Positions 51,824 through 63,473 are shown, numbered from the stretch's first letter. The stretch is DNA of 64,000 nucleotides from an uncultured Halomonas sp. (GCF_947500835.1 NZ_CANMTQ010000012.1:1-64000), one strand, 5' to 3'. A program made the numbers and translations. Notes: generated by a model not told the origin, from the sequence alone.

Positions 51824-53166
51824 GATGAGGTTCTCCTGTTGGTATCTATAAGGGCACGAAAATCCGCGCCGAGTTGTTCAGGAGCGATGCGTTGGGCCGA
51901 TGAGACCACGGGGATGAACTGATCCTTGTCACCCCCTCGCACTGGATTGATGAACTCCCAGACAATTTCGCCTGCCGGGTTGACCTCGAACAACCGCCCA
52001 CCATCGGATTCGGTGATCAGGCGATTGTCGTTGGGCAACGTTTCTGCTGCCCCGCGCAGGCCACTGTCGAAAGGGTGCTCATCGTTTCCAATGTAGTACC
52101 AGACAGTGTCATTGCTCTGTGGGTTCACTTCCAGCATTCGAGATCGATTTCCTTTTTCATAGTTGGCCAGATTGTCGAACAGCGTGAAGTTGCCATTTTC
52201 CAATACCCGAGCGTAGTGCTGACCCATCCAGGGCCCACGGGTTGCCCAGTTCATCTTGCCGGATTCAGGATCGACCAATGCGATCGCGCCGGGATGGCGA
52301 AACGACAGTATGACCTGGCCGGGCTTGCCTTCAGCCGGGGCAAAGGCATTCGCCTGGGCCTGCTCGAGGTACTCGACGCTATTGGTATGCATCGGGTCCG
52401 CGACGCCGAAATGCGGCGTGGCGTAGAGTATTCCCGCATAGGGAGAGTCGAAAAACGCATGCATCAGCGATGTCTTGCTCAGCTCATCACCACTGCCACC
52501 ATCGAGCTCCACCAGATAGTCGTTGAGCCAGGGGGAAGGCAACTGAGGAAATTTTTCGATCTTTTCGTCGGTGAATTCATGGGTCAAGGTGACGATGCGC
52601 CCATCCTCGGCGATGTCCAGATCGTGATGCACATGGGCCTTGTAGCTCCAGAGCAGCTGGGAGTCGCGATCGATCTTGACCAACCCGTATCCCCAGGGGG
52701 AGTCATTGGCGGCAATGTAGATGGCGATGAGATCGCCGTTGGGCAGCATGCGCGCCTTGCGCCAGTACATCAGATCGTCTGGGCGCGGCGTCTTGCCACT
52801 GGGTGTTTCCTGCCACACCTCACTGAAGGGCAACTCCCAGCGATGGGCCACGTCGCCCTCCATGTCGATGAGTTGTGCGTAGGCGCCATCCCCGGAGGTG
52901 TAGAGGGTGTAGCCTTGATAGACCTGTTCGGGATCGTTGATGGTGACGCCGCGCTCATCCGTGCGCGCCGGACGCCAAAGATCGGTCTCGGTATAAGGGT
53001 CGTCTATCGAGCGCTGGACGAGAAGCGCCTTGCCTGCCTGATAGGCATTGTTGAGATAGTCGTAGGGAAACACTTTGGCCAGCGCGATATAAGCGCCGCC
53101 GATGAATGCCAACAAGACAATTGCCATGAAGAACATGGCAAAGCCAAGGCGATCCGAATTGTGCAT
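51820..53166 (-). CDS. Membrane-anchored arylsulfotransferase-like (ASST family) protein
   Basis: 448 residues. One N-terminal anchor (about 9-31), then a periplasmic beta-propeller with repeats of the type WSYKAHVHHDLDIAEDGRIV, FRHPGAIALVDPESGKMNWATRG and NGNFTLFDN, as in the Arylsulfotran_2 group. Classical ASST moves sulfate between phenols without PAPS through a sulfohistidine; conserved histidines are present (HHD, HFGV, HPGA, GQHYA), but the catalytic one cannot be named without alignment. Pair with the small YVGPGAG protein; divergent from the sulfate permease. Confidence 0.8.
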   Translation of the reverse strand: MHNSDRLGFAMFFMAIVLLAFIGGAYIALAKVFPYDYLNNAYQAGKALLVQRSIDDPYTETDLWRPARTDERGVTINDPEQVYQGYTLYTSGDGAYAQLIDMEGDVAHRWELPFSEVWQETPSGKTPRPDDLMYWRKARMLPNGDLIAIYIAANDSPWGYGLVKIDRDSQLLWSYKAHVHHDLDIAEDGRIVTLTHEFTDEKIEKFPQLPSPWLNDYLVELDGGSGDELSKTSLMHAFFDSPYAGILYATPHFGVADPMHTNSVEYLEQAQANAFAPAEGKPGQVILSFRHPGAIALVDPESGKMNWATRGPWMGQHYARVLENGNFTLFDNLANYEKGNRSRMLEVNPQSNDTVWYYIGNDEHPFDSGLRGAAETLPNDNRLITESDGGRLFEVNPAGEIVWEFINPVRGGDKDQFIPVVSSAQRIAPEQLGADFRALIDTNRRTSS

Positions 53167-53403
53167 ACTGATTTCCTGAAAAAGCCCTTAAGAGGCCTTC
53201 AGTGACCCACTGCATTTACGAACGCTGTTATTTTCAAGACAGCATAAACAATCCCGTGGAAAGCGCGAACGTCGATGCGAAGAACATTCAACGCTTTCAT
53301 ACTGCACTGTCGAGCCTGGACGTCGTCTTGCACCCCTTGGGCCAACCCCTCATCATGCCTGGAAAAACAGATGTTTCCTCGCCACTGTCGTCGTGAGAAA
53401 TAG

Positions 53404-55116
53404 ATGCTCAAGCGCTACCTGCCCATTGTTACCTGGCTACCGCACTATCAACGCAGTCTGTTCGCTTACGACGCAATCGCGGGTCTGATCGTGATGGTCA
53501 TGGTCATCCCCCAGTCCCTGGCCTACGCACTCCTGGCAGGTTTGCCCGCCGTGGTCGGGCTGTACGCCAGCATCCTGCCGTTGCTGCTCTATGCGGTGTT
53601 CGGCTCGAGCCGCACTTTGGCAGTAGGCCCGGTGGCGATCCTGGCCTTGATGACAGCGGCGGCGCTTACCGAAATCGCTGCCCCAGGTTCCGCGGAGTAT
53701 GTCGAGGCCGCCCTGATCCTGGCATTCCTGTCCGGTATGATGCTGAGCGTGATGGGATTTCTACGGCTGGGCTTTTTTGCCAATTTTCTGAGTCACCCGG
53801 TGATTTCCGGCTTTCTGACCGCATCCGGCCTACTGATCGCCGCTAGTCAGGCAGCCCATTTGCTGGGTATCGATTCTTCAGGTTTCACCCTGCCCGCACT
53901 GATCGGCAGCCTGATCCCGCATCTGAATGACATCAACCTGCCAACCATAGCCGTCAGCACCGCCACACTTGCGCTCTTGATTGTACTGCGGCGTCATGGA
54001 GGAACCCTGCTTGCCCGAATAGGAATGCCAAGCAAGCCCGCCAACCTGATCACTCGAGCAGGCCCGGTCTATGCAGTGGCGTTGACGACCCTTGCCTGCT
54101 GGTACTTCGATCTCAGCTCAATGGGTGTGGCGGTGGTGGGCGAAATACCCACCGGCCTGCCCCCCTTGTCGATACCTTCCTTAGAGGCGTCTCTATGGCG
54201 CCAACTCTGGGTGCCGGCGCTATTGATCAGCGTGGTGGGGTTCGTGGAGTCCGTCTCCATGGGCCAGATGCTGGCAGCCAAGCGCCGTGAACGCATCTCC
54301 CCAGATCAGGAGCTGATTGGCCTGGGCGCCTCCAATCTCGCTGCCGCTTTCACCAGCGGCATGCCGGTCACAGGAGGATTGTCACGTACCGTGATCAATT
54401 TCGACGCCGGCGCCCGCACGCCGATCGCCGGTGTCGTGGCTGCGCTGGGCATTACCTTGATAACGCTTTTCTTTACACCGCTTATCAAGTTTCTACCCAT
54501 TGCCACCCTGGCCGCGGTCATCACCGTATCGATCCTGACCCTGGTGGACATTGCCGCTCTGCGCCATACCTGGCGCTATTCCCGTAGCGACTTCGCCGCC
54601 CTGATGGCTACCCTGCTGTTGACCTTACTCGAGGGCGTGGAAATCGGCATTCTCGCCGGTGTCGCCCTGTCAATTGCATTATTTCTCTATCGTACCAGCC
54701 GTCCCCATAGCGCTCTGGTAGGCCGCGTGCCAGGCACCGAGCACTTTCGCAATCTGGCACGACACAAGGTTGAAACCAGCGCACAGTTGGCCCTTTTACG
54801 CATTGATGAAAGCCTTTATTTCGCCAACGCCCGCTATCTGGAAGACACTCTTTACGATCTGATCGCCACCCGCCCCGGCATCGATCATGTGGTATTGATC
54901 TGCTCCGCGGTCAATCTCATCGACGCCTCGGCGCTGGAGAGTCTCAAGGCGATCAACGCACGTCTCAAGGACTCCCAGGTCACCTTGCATCTAGCCGAGG
55001 TCAAGGGTCCGGTAATGGACCGCCTGCAATACTCCGATCTCATCGAATCCCTGACCGGACGCGTCTTTCTGAGCACCTATTCGGCCTGGAAGGAATTGAC
55101 CCAGCATGAGCGCTGA
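53404..55116 (+). CDS. SulP-family sulfate/anion permease with STAS domain
   Basis: 570 residues. N-terminal SulP signature YDAIAGLIVMVMVIPQSLAYALLAGLP, about 12-14 spans, and a C-terminal STAS domain from about 455 (LALLRIDESLYFANARYLED, VVLICSAVNLIDASALESLKAI). SulP proteins move sulfate, bicarbonate or dicarboxylates. Its position beside two sulfotransferases favours sulfate, but bicarbonate transport cannot be excluded. Divergent from the arylsulfotransferase gene across 237 bases in which only a weak stem (53224-53243) was seen. Confidence 0.88.
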   Translation: MLKRYLPIVTWLPHYQRSLFAYDAIAGLIVMVMVIPQSLAYALLAGLPAVVGLYASILPLLLYAVFGSSRTLAVGPVAILALMTAAALTEIAAPGSAEYVEAALILAFLSGMMLSVMGFLRLGFFANFLSHPVISGFLTASGLLIAASQAAHLLGIDSSGFTLPALIGSLIPHLNDINLPTIAVSTATLALLIVLRRHGGTLLARIGMPSKPANLITRAGPVYAVALTTLACWYFDLSSMGVAVVGEIPTGLPPLSIPSLEASLWRQLWVPALLISVVGFVESVSMGQMLAAKRRERISPDQELIGLGASNLAAAFTSGMPVTGGLSRTVINFDAGARTPIAGVVAALGITLITLFFTPLIKFLPIATLAAVITVSILTLVDIAALRHTWRYSRSDFAALMATLLLTLLEGVEIGILAGVALSIALFLYRTSRPHSALVGRVPGTEHFRNLARHKVETSAQLALLRIDESLYFANARYLEDTLYDLIATRPGIDHVVLICSAVNLIDASALESLKAINARLKDSQVTLHLAEVKGPVMDRLQYSDLIESLTGRVFLSTYSAWKELTQHER

Positions 55117-55187
55117 CAAATAACACGCTAAGCTTTAATTGGATTCCACAGGCGGACAACGCATCACCCGCAAGGAGCACTGCCCCG

Positions 55188-56552
55188 ATGTCCCAGGAAA
55201 CACTGGTACAAACAGAAGATCTTGGTTTGCTGGTCGATCTCTACGAGCTGACCATGATTCAGGCCTATTGGGCCGAAAACATGAACGACACGGCGACCTT
55301 CAGCCTGTTCTTTCGCACCCTGCCGCAAGGGCGCAATTACATGCTGGCCTGCGGACAACAGCATGTGGCCCAGTTGGTCACACAGCTGCGTTTCGGTGCA
55401 GAACAGATCGACAAGCTGCGTAGCCTGGGTCTTTTCGACGACGACTTTCTCGAATGGCTGGCGAGCTTTCGTTTCAGCGGTGATATCCATGCAGTCCAGG
55501 AAGGGACACCGCTGTTCCCGCAAGAACCCTTGCTGGAGATCGATGCGCCTCTTATCGAGGCGCAGTTGCTGGAAAGCCTAGTGATGAACTACGTGCATCT
55601 TGAGACGGTGTTGGCCTCCAAGGCCACCCGCCTGGTCAACGCCGCCCAGGGGCGCGGGGTGGTGGATTTCGGCATGCGTCGCATGCACGGTATCGACGCG
55701 GCGGTGCGCGGGGTACGCGCCTATCGCATTGCAGGCCTTGCCGGCACCAGCAATGTGCTGGGCGCCGTGACCCATGGCCTGTCCGCACAAGGCACCATGG
55801 CCCACAGCTATATTCAGGCCCACGACGACGAAGAGGAAGCGCTGGTTGCCTTTGCCCGCCGCTATCCTGGCACCACCCTGCTGGTTGATACCTATGACAC
55901 CCTCTCGGCGGTCAAGAAGCTGATTACGCGCATGGCACAAGACCCCGACTTGAACATCGGCGCCATTCGGCTTGATTCCGGAGATCTGGAACAGCTGGCC
56001 AAGACCTGCCGGCAGCTACTCGACGACGCGGGCCATCAGGACATCAGAATCATCGTCAGCGGCGGCTTGAACGAACACAGCATTCGCGAACTGGTCGTCA
56101 ACGGCGCTCCCATCGACGGTTTCGGCGTCGGCACATCGCTAGGGGCTTCCAGCGACGCCCCTTCTCTGGAGCTTGCCTACAAGCTGACGGAATACGCCGG
56201 CGAGCCGCGCCTGAAGCATTCGCCGGGCAAGCACTCCCTTCCCGGCCGTAAGCAGATCTATCGTGAACAACGTGAAGACGGCAGCTATCGCCGCGATCAT
56301 CTGACCTTGCGGGATGAAGAGGCTCCCGGTACTGCCCTGCTGCAGCCTATCGTGCACAAGGGTGAATTTCAGGATGCGAGCCTGTCGTCTCTTGATGCGG
56401 CGCGGGAGATGAGCCTTGATGCCATCTCTCGTCTACCCCCGGAGCTTCGCAGTCTGGTTGAAGCGCGCCCTTACAGCGTGAGCGTCAGCGACAAACTTCA
56501 GGCGCGCCGGCAGTTGGCGCAGTCTCGTATCGGCCTGTCGGATAGGGAGTGA
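55188..56552 (+). CDS. pncB: Nicotinate phosphoribosyltransferase
   Basis: 454 residues. N-terminal LLVDLYELTMIQAYWAENM, DFGMRRMHGIDAA, the conserved THGLSAQGTMAHSY region, and IRLDSGDLEQLAK and VSGGLNEHSI of the type II barrel. It makes nicotinate mononucleotide in NAD salvage. nadE, the last step, is at the window end. The protein is nearer the longer Gram-positive/cyanobacterial type than the 400-residue Escherichia coli PncB. Confidence 0.93.
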   Translation: MSQETLVQTEDLGLLVDLYELTMIQAYWAENMNDTATFSLFFRTLPQGRNYMLACGQQHVAQLVTQLRFGAEQIDKLRSLGLFDDDFLEWLASFRFSGDIHAVQEGTPLFPQEPLLEIDAPLIEAQLLESLVMNYVHLETVLASKATRLVNAAQGRGVVDFGMRRMHGIDAAVRGVRAYRIAGLAGTSNVLGAVTHGLSAQGTMAHSYIQAHDDEEEALVAFARRYPGTTLLVDTYDTLSAVKKLITRMAQDPDLNIGAIRLDSGDLEQLAKTCRQLLDDAGHQDIRIIVSGGLNEHSIRELVVNGAPIDGFGVGTSLGASSDAPSLELAYKLTEYAGEPRLKHSPGKHSLPGRKQIYREQREDGSYRRDHLTLRDEEAPGTALLQPIVHKGEFQDASLSSLDAAREMSLDAISRLPPELRSLVEARPYSVSVSDKLQARRQLAQSRIGLSDRE

Positions 56553-56580
56553 CATCGCGTCATCACATCGACACCTTCTT

Positions 56581-56611
56581 GTCATCATGGTCATTACATT
56601 AAAATGATGAC
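56581..56611. other. Weak stem-loop between convergent genes
   Basis: GTCATCAT and ATGATGAC separated by 15 bases, between pncB and the small membrane gene. May serve as a shared 3' end; no T run. Confidence 0.3.
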
Positions 56612-56615
56612 TCGA

Positions 56616-57002
56616 CTAGCGTAGTGCTCCGCTTTCAATCCTGCGGCGTTCTTCTTCGCTATCGACGAAACGCACGCTGGTAGGGTCGATGCCATAGAGC
56701 TTGGCGACCTGTAACACCTCGGTTTGATGCTCGGTGAGGGCCGCTCGCCTCAGCTGTCGTCGGCTTGGGGTAATGCACTTCAGTATCACCCAGATGACAA
56801 ACGCCAGACCTACCAGATGCCATACGTACTCGGAAATGAAGCGCGACAGCTCTACCCCGCTGGCAAACCAAGCGGTAAGCGCAATCATCAGTGTGAAGAT
56901 TGCGCTCCAGAATGGGTTAGGCAAGCCCAGGAAGCGATTGGCACTGAGCAGCGTCTTTTCGTAGTATCGTAAGGAATACGCCACGGGGGTTTTGGCGATC
57001 AT
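56616..57002 (-). CDS. Small two-span membrane protein of unknown function
   Basis: 128 residues from the ATG at 57000-57002; a start at 57068 would add 22 unlikely residues, and the ribosome site is weak either way. Two spans (about 35-55 and 65-85: WSAIFTLMIALTAWFASG, YVWHLVGLAFVIWVILKCI), then a basic helix and a cytoplasmic tail ending EEERRRIESGALR. Family not recognised. Convergent with pncB. Confidence 0.6.
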   Translation of the reverse strand: MIAKTPVAYSLRYYEKTLLSANRFLGLPNPFWSAIFTLMIALTAWFASGVELSRFISEYVWHLVGLAFVIWVILKCITPSRRQLRRAALTEHQTEVLQVAKLYGIDPTSVRFVDSEEERRRIESGALR

Positions 57003-57053
57003 GGGCGGCTCAATAAACGGTTTGTATGAGCCAATTAGTGTGCATCCTTGCAA

Positions 57054-57076
57054 GCATTGTTGATTCAACGAAATGC
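57054..57076. promoter_or_regulatory. Imperfect 23-bp palindrome upstream of the small membrane gene
   Basis: GCATT-g-TTGA-t-TCAA-cga-AATGC, 52 bp upstream of the ATG at 57002, in a 219-base AT-rich gap (57003-57221). Could be an operator; the rest of the gap shows nothing recognisable. Confidence 0.25.
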
Positions 57077-57221
57077 GGAGTTTGTACTAGGTAGTTTGCG
57101 TTCAGGATTGCGTAAACGTGCTTCAATTTTACCTTGTTACACAATGCCCTGCATTTATGAACACAAATTCGCCAAATGCAACTGGAGTGTAAAGCCGTTG
57201 TGCTGCATCTACACACCCTAG

Positions 57222-58049
57222 CTATGCTAAAGAGCGCGCATGTTCCAGCGCTTTCACCCAGCGCTCATCCGTACCTCTACAGACAATGAAAAAGGGATTG
57301 TTCAAGCTCTCTTTTTGATTGTAGCGCAAGGGGTTAAGCGTACTAACATCCAACACATCACCACCTGCCGCCAGCACCACGGCGTGAGCGGCAGCAGTAT
57401 CCCATTCGCAGGTGGGCGCAAGACGCGGATAGAGATCTGCCGCGCCTTCGGCAACCAGACACAGCTTGAGAGAGCTGCCCATGCTGACCCGCTCATGATT
57501 CGGTAATTCATGGCAAAAGGCTTCGAAAGCCGAAGCGCCATGAGAGCGGCTGCCAACGACTTTCCAGGGCGCCTGTCCCGGATCTGGCAGTGCCCGTGTC
57601 TTGATGGGATGGCTTTCACCGTTTGTTCGCTTGAACGCCCCTATCCCCGTCTGGCCCCACCAGGTCTGTTCCAACGCCGGCGCCTGCACGATGCCGAAGA
57701 CCGGCACCCCATTTTCGATCAGTGCGACGTTGATGGTGAACTCGTCGCTGCACTTGACGAACTCCTTGGTGCCATCGATGGGATCGATCAGCCAGTAGCG
57801 CACCCAATGGCGGCGAACGTCATAACCTGCCTGCTTCGACTCCTCGGACAGCACCGGTGTATCCGGCAGCACTTCCTGAAGAAGGGTCGTCAGCAGCCGA
57901 TTGGCGAGCAGATCGGCTTCGGTCAAAGGGCTATTATCCGCCTTGGTTTCGACGTCGAAATCCCGGCGATAAACCACCATCACCTGGCGTCCGATCTCAT
58001 CGACGCCTTCCAGCAGTCGCTGGCGTTGCTGTTCATCAAGCGTTTTCAT
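57222..58049 (-). CDS. cysQ: 3'(2'),5'-bisphosphate nucleotidase
   Basis: 275 residues of the inositol monophosphatase superfamily: metal site Glu69/Glu70 (LSEES), Asp89-Pro-Ile-Asp92-Gly-Thr (DPIDGTKEF) and CEWDTAAAHAV near the C-terminus. CysQ turns PAP, left by PAPS-using enzymes, into AMP and phosphate and keeps sulfate assimilation and sulfation running. Eight kilobases from the PAPS-type sulfotransferase. Divergent from recQ. Confidence 0.92.
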   Translation of the reverse strand: MKTLDEQQRQRLLEGVDEIGRQVMVVYRRDFDVETKADNSPLTEADLLANRLLTTLLQEVLPDTPVLSEESKQAGYDVRRHWVRYWLIDPIDGTKEFVKCSDEFTINVALIENGVPVFGIVQAPALEQTWWGQTGIGAFKRTNGESHPIKTRALPDPGQAPWKVVGSRSHGASAFEAFCHELPNHERVSMGSSLKLCLVAEGAADLYPRLAPTCEWDTAAAHAVVLAAGGDVLDVSTLNPLRYNQKESLNNPFFIVCRGTDERWVKALEHARSLA

Positions 58050-58174
58050 GGATTCATCCTATTGTCTGAATTCAACATTTAGATATGTGCCAGTCTACGT
58101 GACACGTCGCGCACTATCTCGGGCGTGTTATGGTTGTCGCGCTCCTACCAAGCACAAGCGTGACGACCTCGGAC

Positions 58175-60181
<2,007 letters not shown>

Positions 60182-60248
60182 ACGCTTCCATCAAATGGAA
60201 AGCACTATAAGCATGCTTTTCTCTCCTTTGTTTGTTGCTTCGATTCCC

Positions 60249-60275
60249 TCAGGCCAATCGTCCTTTTGCCGATAA
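60249..60275 (+). promoter_or_regulatory. FliA (sigma-28) promoter of the chemoreceptor gene
   Basis: GCCGATAA at 60268-60275 is the exact FliA -10 consensus. Fifteen bases upstream is TCAG (60249-60252) at the -35 place, a fair match to TAAA/TCAA. The start would be near 60282, which supports the ATG at 60338 as the gene start. Confidence 0.7.
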
Positions 60276-60337
60276 CTATTCACAGATACAAGACCATCCA
60301 AATCCTCTCCAAGAATCATAGGCAAAAGAAATCCATC

Positions 60338-62056
60338 ATGAATCGTTTAATCCGCAATCTTTCCGTCAAGGCCGGCCTGACCGTCGTGCTTGGCATATTC
60401 ACCTTAATGATATTGGGCGTCGCCGGAATGGGTTACGTGACCAGTCAACATAGTGAAAAAGCCATTGGTCAACTCGATAGCCTCAATGTCGAGCAGCTGA
60501 ATTCACTCAACCGTGCCCGCTTCAATATCGCCGATACCATGCTCAGTTTCGAAGAGGTAGTACGTGACACTGCAGCTGGCAGAATCGATCAAGCCCAAGC
60601 GGGTCTTGCCAATGCTCGGATAACCATGGAGCGCGCCGAGAAGCGCATCTCGCGGTTCTTCGATGCTCCCAAGACCTCGGAGGAAGGTCGTCAATTTGAA
60701 ATGTCTATTCAGTCAGCCTACAGCACGCTGATGAATCAAGGACTCCAGCTTCAGCTTGAGGCATTGGAGCAAGGCGATATGGCTGCTTATGCCGCTCTAA
60801 GCTCCAAGACCGAAGAGTTGCGCACCGAGTTTCGCCGGGTCTCTCAAGAATTCATAGACTACGGGGACATTCGCGGTGAAGAACTGATGGCTGAGCAAGC
60901 GCAGTATGCGGACACCGCCGAAATCGTTCAAATCATCGTGCTGGTTTTCGCTATCGTTGTCGTATTACTGGTCCGTACCGGCATGATCCGTATGGTCATC
61001 CGCCCCTTGCAGGAGGCGGTACAGCACTTCGGCCGCATTGCCGAGGGCGATCTTTCGCACAAGATCAAGGACTATGGCCGCAACGAGATCGGACAGCTGT
61101 TTTCCGCCATGCGCGACATGCAGGATGGCTTGACCAAGACCGTCTCGACAGTGCGCGACAGCAGCGGCTCGATTCATATCGGTACTCGCGAGATCGCCAG
61201 CGGCAATTCTGATCTTTCATCGCGCACCGAGGAGCAGGCAGCAGCCCTTCAGGAAACCGCCGCCAGCATGGAAGAACTGACCACGACGGTGAAGCAGAAC
61301 GCCGACAACGCGCGTCAAGGCAGCACTCTGGCCAAGGAAGCGTCCACTACCGCCACGCGTGGCGGCGAGGTAGTCGATGAGGTAATCACCACCATGCAGG
61401 GCATTTCCGCCAGTTCCAAGCAGGTCACCGACATCATCGGTGTCATCGACTCCATCGCTTTCCAGACCAACATTCTGGCATTGAACGCCTCCGTGGAAGC
61501 AGCCCGGGCCGGTGAGCAGGGTCGTGGTTTCGCGGTGGTGGCTTCCGAGGTGCGCAATCTTGCCAGCCGCAGCGCGGATGCCGCCAAGGAAATCAAGGCG
61601 TTGATCGAGGCCTCTTCCGTGCAAATCAATCAAGGGTCTACCCTGGTCGAAAGTGCCGGCGGCACCATGCGGGACATCGTTGAATCCGTGCGTCGAGTGA
61701 CCGACATCATGGACGAGATCTCATCCGCTTCTCAGGAACAGAGTTCCGGTATCGAACAGGTCAACCAGGCCATCACCCAGATGGATGAAGTGACTCAGCA
61801 GAATGCGGCGCTGGTCGAGCAAGCCGCTGCAGCCGCAGCTTCACTCGAGGAGCAGGCCGAGCAGCTCGAAGTCGCCATGTCAACTTTCCGGCTCAGCGGC
61901 GGTGCAGCCAAGGGTTCTGCTGCCGTCACAGCAGCCAAGAAGACACCTGCTGCCCTGCCTTCTGCGACAACTAGACAAGAAACGAGCGCACCCAAGCAGA
62001 ATACCGCCAAGAAAGCACCTGCGAAGTCCGAAGAGATGGAGTGGGAAGAGTTTTAA
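60338..62056 (+). CDS. Methyl-accepting chemotaxis protein (Tar/Tsr class)
   Basis: 572 residues from the ATG at 60338. TM1 at about 12-33, a four-helix periplasmic sensor, TM2 near 192-215, a HAMP domain (IRPLQEAVQHFGRIAEGDLS), methylation helices rich in Glu/Gln pairs, and the signalling tip IAFQTNILALNASVEAARAGEQGRGFAVVASEVR in outline. It ends EWEEF, close to the NWETF pentapeptide that docks CheR/CheB, so it is probably a major self-methylating receptor. Ala/Lys-rich linker precedes the tail. FliA promoter upstream and terminator downstream: monocistronic, flagellar class III. Confidence 0.92.
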   Translation: MNRLIRNLSVKAGLTVVLGIFTLMILGVAGMGYVTSQHSEKAIGQLDSLNVEQLNSLNRARFNIADTMLSFEEVVRDTAAGRIDQAQAGLANARITMERAEKRISRFFDAPKTSEEGRQFEMSIQSAYSTLMNQGLQLQLEALEQGDMAAYAALSSKTEELRTEFRRVSQEFIDYGDIRGEELMAEQAQYADTAEIVQIIVLVFAIVVVLLVRTGMIRMVIRPLQEAVQHFGRIAEGDLSHKIKDYGRNEIGQLFSAMRDMQDGLTKTVSTVRDSSGSIHIGTREIASGNSDLSSRTEEQAAALQETAASMEELTTTVKQNADNARQGSTLAKEASTTATRGGEVVDEVITTMQGISASSKQVTDIIGVIDSIAFQTNILALNASVEAARAGEQGRGFAVVASEVRNLASRSADAAKEIKALIEASSVQINQGSTLVESAGGTMRDIVESVRRVTDIMDEISSASQEQSSGIEQVNQAITQMDEVTQQNAALVEQAAAAAASLEEQAEQLEVAMSTFRLSGGAAKGSAAVTAAKKTPAALPSATTRQETSAPKQNTAKKAPAKSEEMEWEEF

Positions 62057-62088
62057 CGCCTCATATCGACTGCTTTGATCGATACCAG

Positions 62089-62114
62089 CGCCGGGCTCAG
62101 CCCGGCGTTTTTTT
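62089..62114 (+). terminator. Terminator after the chemoreceptor gene
   Basis: CGCCGGGCT (62089-62097) pairs with AGCCCGGCG (62099-62107), followed by seven T residues. Confidence 0.9.
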
Positions 62115-62161
62115 GTAATGTTATTACAGTTCGACTTATGTTCATGCGCTGGAAGGCGGTC

Positions 62162-63388
62162 TCAACGACAATCCTGATGGCGGGCATACCGTCTGGCAAA
62201 GGGTGCCGCGGTTAGCCCATGTGCAACGATCGCGGCGAATACACACAGACTGACCACGACCCAGACTTGATCGTTTCCAGACCGGCTCGATGCCAATACC
62301 CCATAGAACAGTGCCGAGACGCCGATAGGGCCAAACCAGCCCATGACCAGCGCAATATTGCGCTCCCGCACCGGTGGTAGCCATCTGCGCAGCCCCCATA
62401 TTACCGGCAAACGGCGTAGCAACAATATAAGCACCACCAGCAATAGACCACTCCAGCCCAGTGCCAGCCATTCAGCCCAAGGCGCCATCAAGCCGAACAG
62501 AGCAAACACCGGCATGGTAAAGAACAGATTGGCCATCTCCTGGACGTTGTCTTCCTCACTCCGCTCCTTGCCGTTCACCAGCTGATCGTAGGCAATGCCC
62601 GCGGCGAACACCGCCAGAATGCTATCCGTTCCCAGTAATTTTCCGACGCCAAGCACCAGTAGCGTCAGCGCCAGGGTAATCGCCAAAAAAGAAGGCTGGT
62701 CGAAAAACCCTTTGCGCTCGGACCAATTTAGTAATCTACCAAAGCACCAGCCTAGTATGGCGCCTATCAGTACGCTGCCAGCGACTTCCCAGAGCCAGAC
62801 TTGAAAAAACCACTCCACCCAGGCGGTTCCCGTTGGTTTGGTCAATAGCAAAATGGCCAGGAACACGAAGGGATAGGCCAGACCATCGTTGGCGCCAGAT
62901 TCGGCAGAGAGAAGATGACGGAACCCAGCTGGAAGATTGTCCTTGGCGACGCCACCGGTCACGATTGACGAGGCGATGACCGGATCCGTGGCACAGATAC
63001 TGGCGCCAATCAACAGGGCTATCAATAACGAGATGCCAAGCGTCCACTGGATCAGTAGCGCGCTGATCAGGAACATAAGCGGCATGCCGATACCCAGCAA
63101 GATCAACAGGGAGCGCCAATGCATGAAGGGGAATCGAGCAGGCAACCGTAGTGCGATCCCCATCAGGCTGATGCCGAGAGTCAATCGAGTTGCTTCTTCA
63201 AGCACATGGTGGCTGTTGCCCCAGGCGTCTGGGTCGAGCAGATTCAAGCCATAAGGGCCGATGCTCACACCCAGGCAAAAGGCTATTAACGGAGGTGATA
63301 ACCAAGAACGGTCGATAGGACGCGATAGCAGTCCCAACAGCAATACCAAACCTCCAGCGGTGGCCAGTATGATGTTGATGTCTTTCAT
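62162..63388 (-). CDS. CPA1-family cation/proton antiporter
   Basis: 408 residues, about 12 spans. N-terminal PPLIAFCLGVSIGPYGLNLL, the transport motif GASICATDPVIASSIVTGG with Asp, LLSAESGANDGLAYPFVFLAI with the second Asp, and IALVMGWFGPIGVSALFYG. It exchanges Na+ (or K+) for H+ and would support salt and pH tolerance. No cytoplasmic regulatory domain, unlike the NhaP2-type protein at 23399-25108. AGGAG ten bases before the ATG. Same strand as nadE but with a small hairpin between. Confidence 0.87.
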   Translation of the reverse strand: MKDINIILATAGGLVLLLGLLSRPIDRSWLSPPLIAFCLGVSIGPYGLNLLDPDAWGNSHHVLEEATRLTLGISLMGIALRLPARFPFMHWRSLLILLGIGMPLMFLISALLIQWTLGISLLIALLIGASICATDPVIASSIVTGGVAKDNLPAGFRHLLSAESGANDGLAYPFVFLAILLLTKPTGTAWVEWFFQVWLWEVAGSVLIGAILGWCFGRLLNWSERKGFFDQPSFLAITLALTLLVLGVGKLLGTDSILAVFAAGIAYDQLVNGKERSEEDNVQEMANLFFTMPVFALFGLMAPWAEWLALGWSGLLLVVLILLLRRLPVIWGLRRWLPPVRERNIALVMGWFGPIGVSALFYGVLASSRSGNDQVWVVVSLCVFAAIVAHGLTAAPFARRYARHQDCR

Positions 63389-63432
63389 GTTTAGCCGGCT
63401 CCTTGGCTTTGATGATCGACTAGGCGACTGGT

Positions 63433-63455
63433 AAAAGGCCGGAACAGTATCCGGC
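63433..63455 (-). terminator. Small terminator between nadE and the antiporter gene
   Basis: GCCGGA and TCCGGC around six bases, followed on the minus strand by CTTTT. Six-pair stem, so probably partial. Confidence 0.5.
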
Positions 63456-63473
63456 GCTCAAATAAAGCTTGTT

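Noticed and set aside
52075..53205. 376-residue open frame on the plus strand opposite the arylsulfotransferase-like gene
   Set aside because: It mirrors a well-supported gene, has no recognisable domain or ribosome site, and long antisense frames are expected at this GC content.
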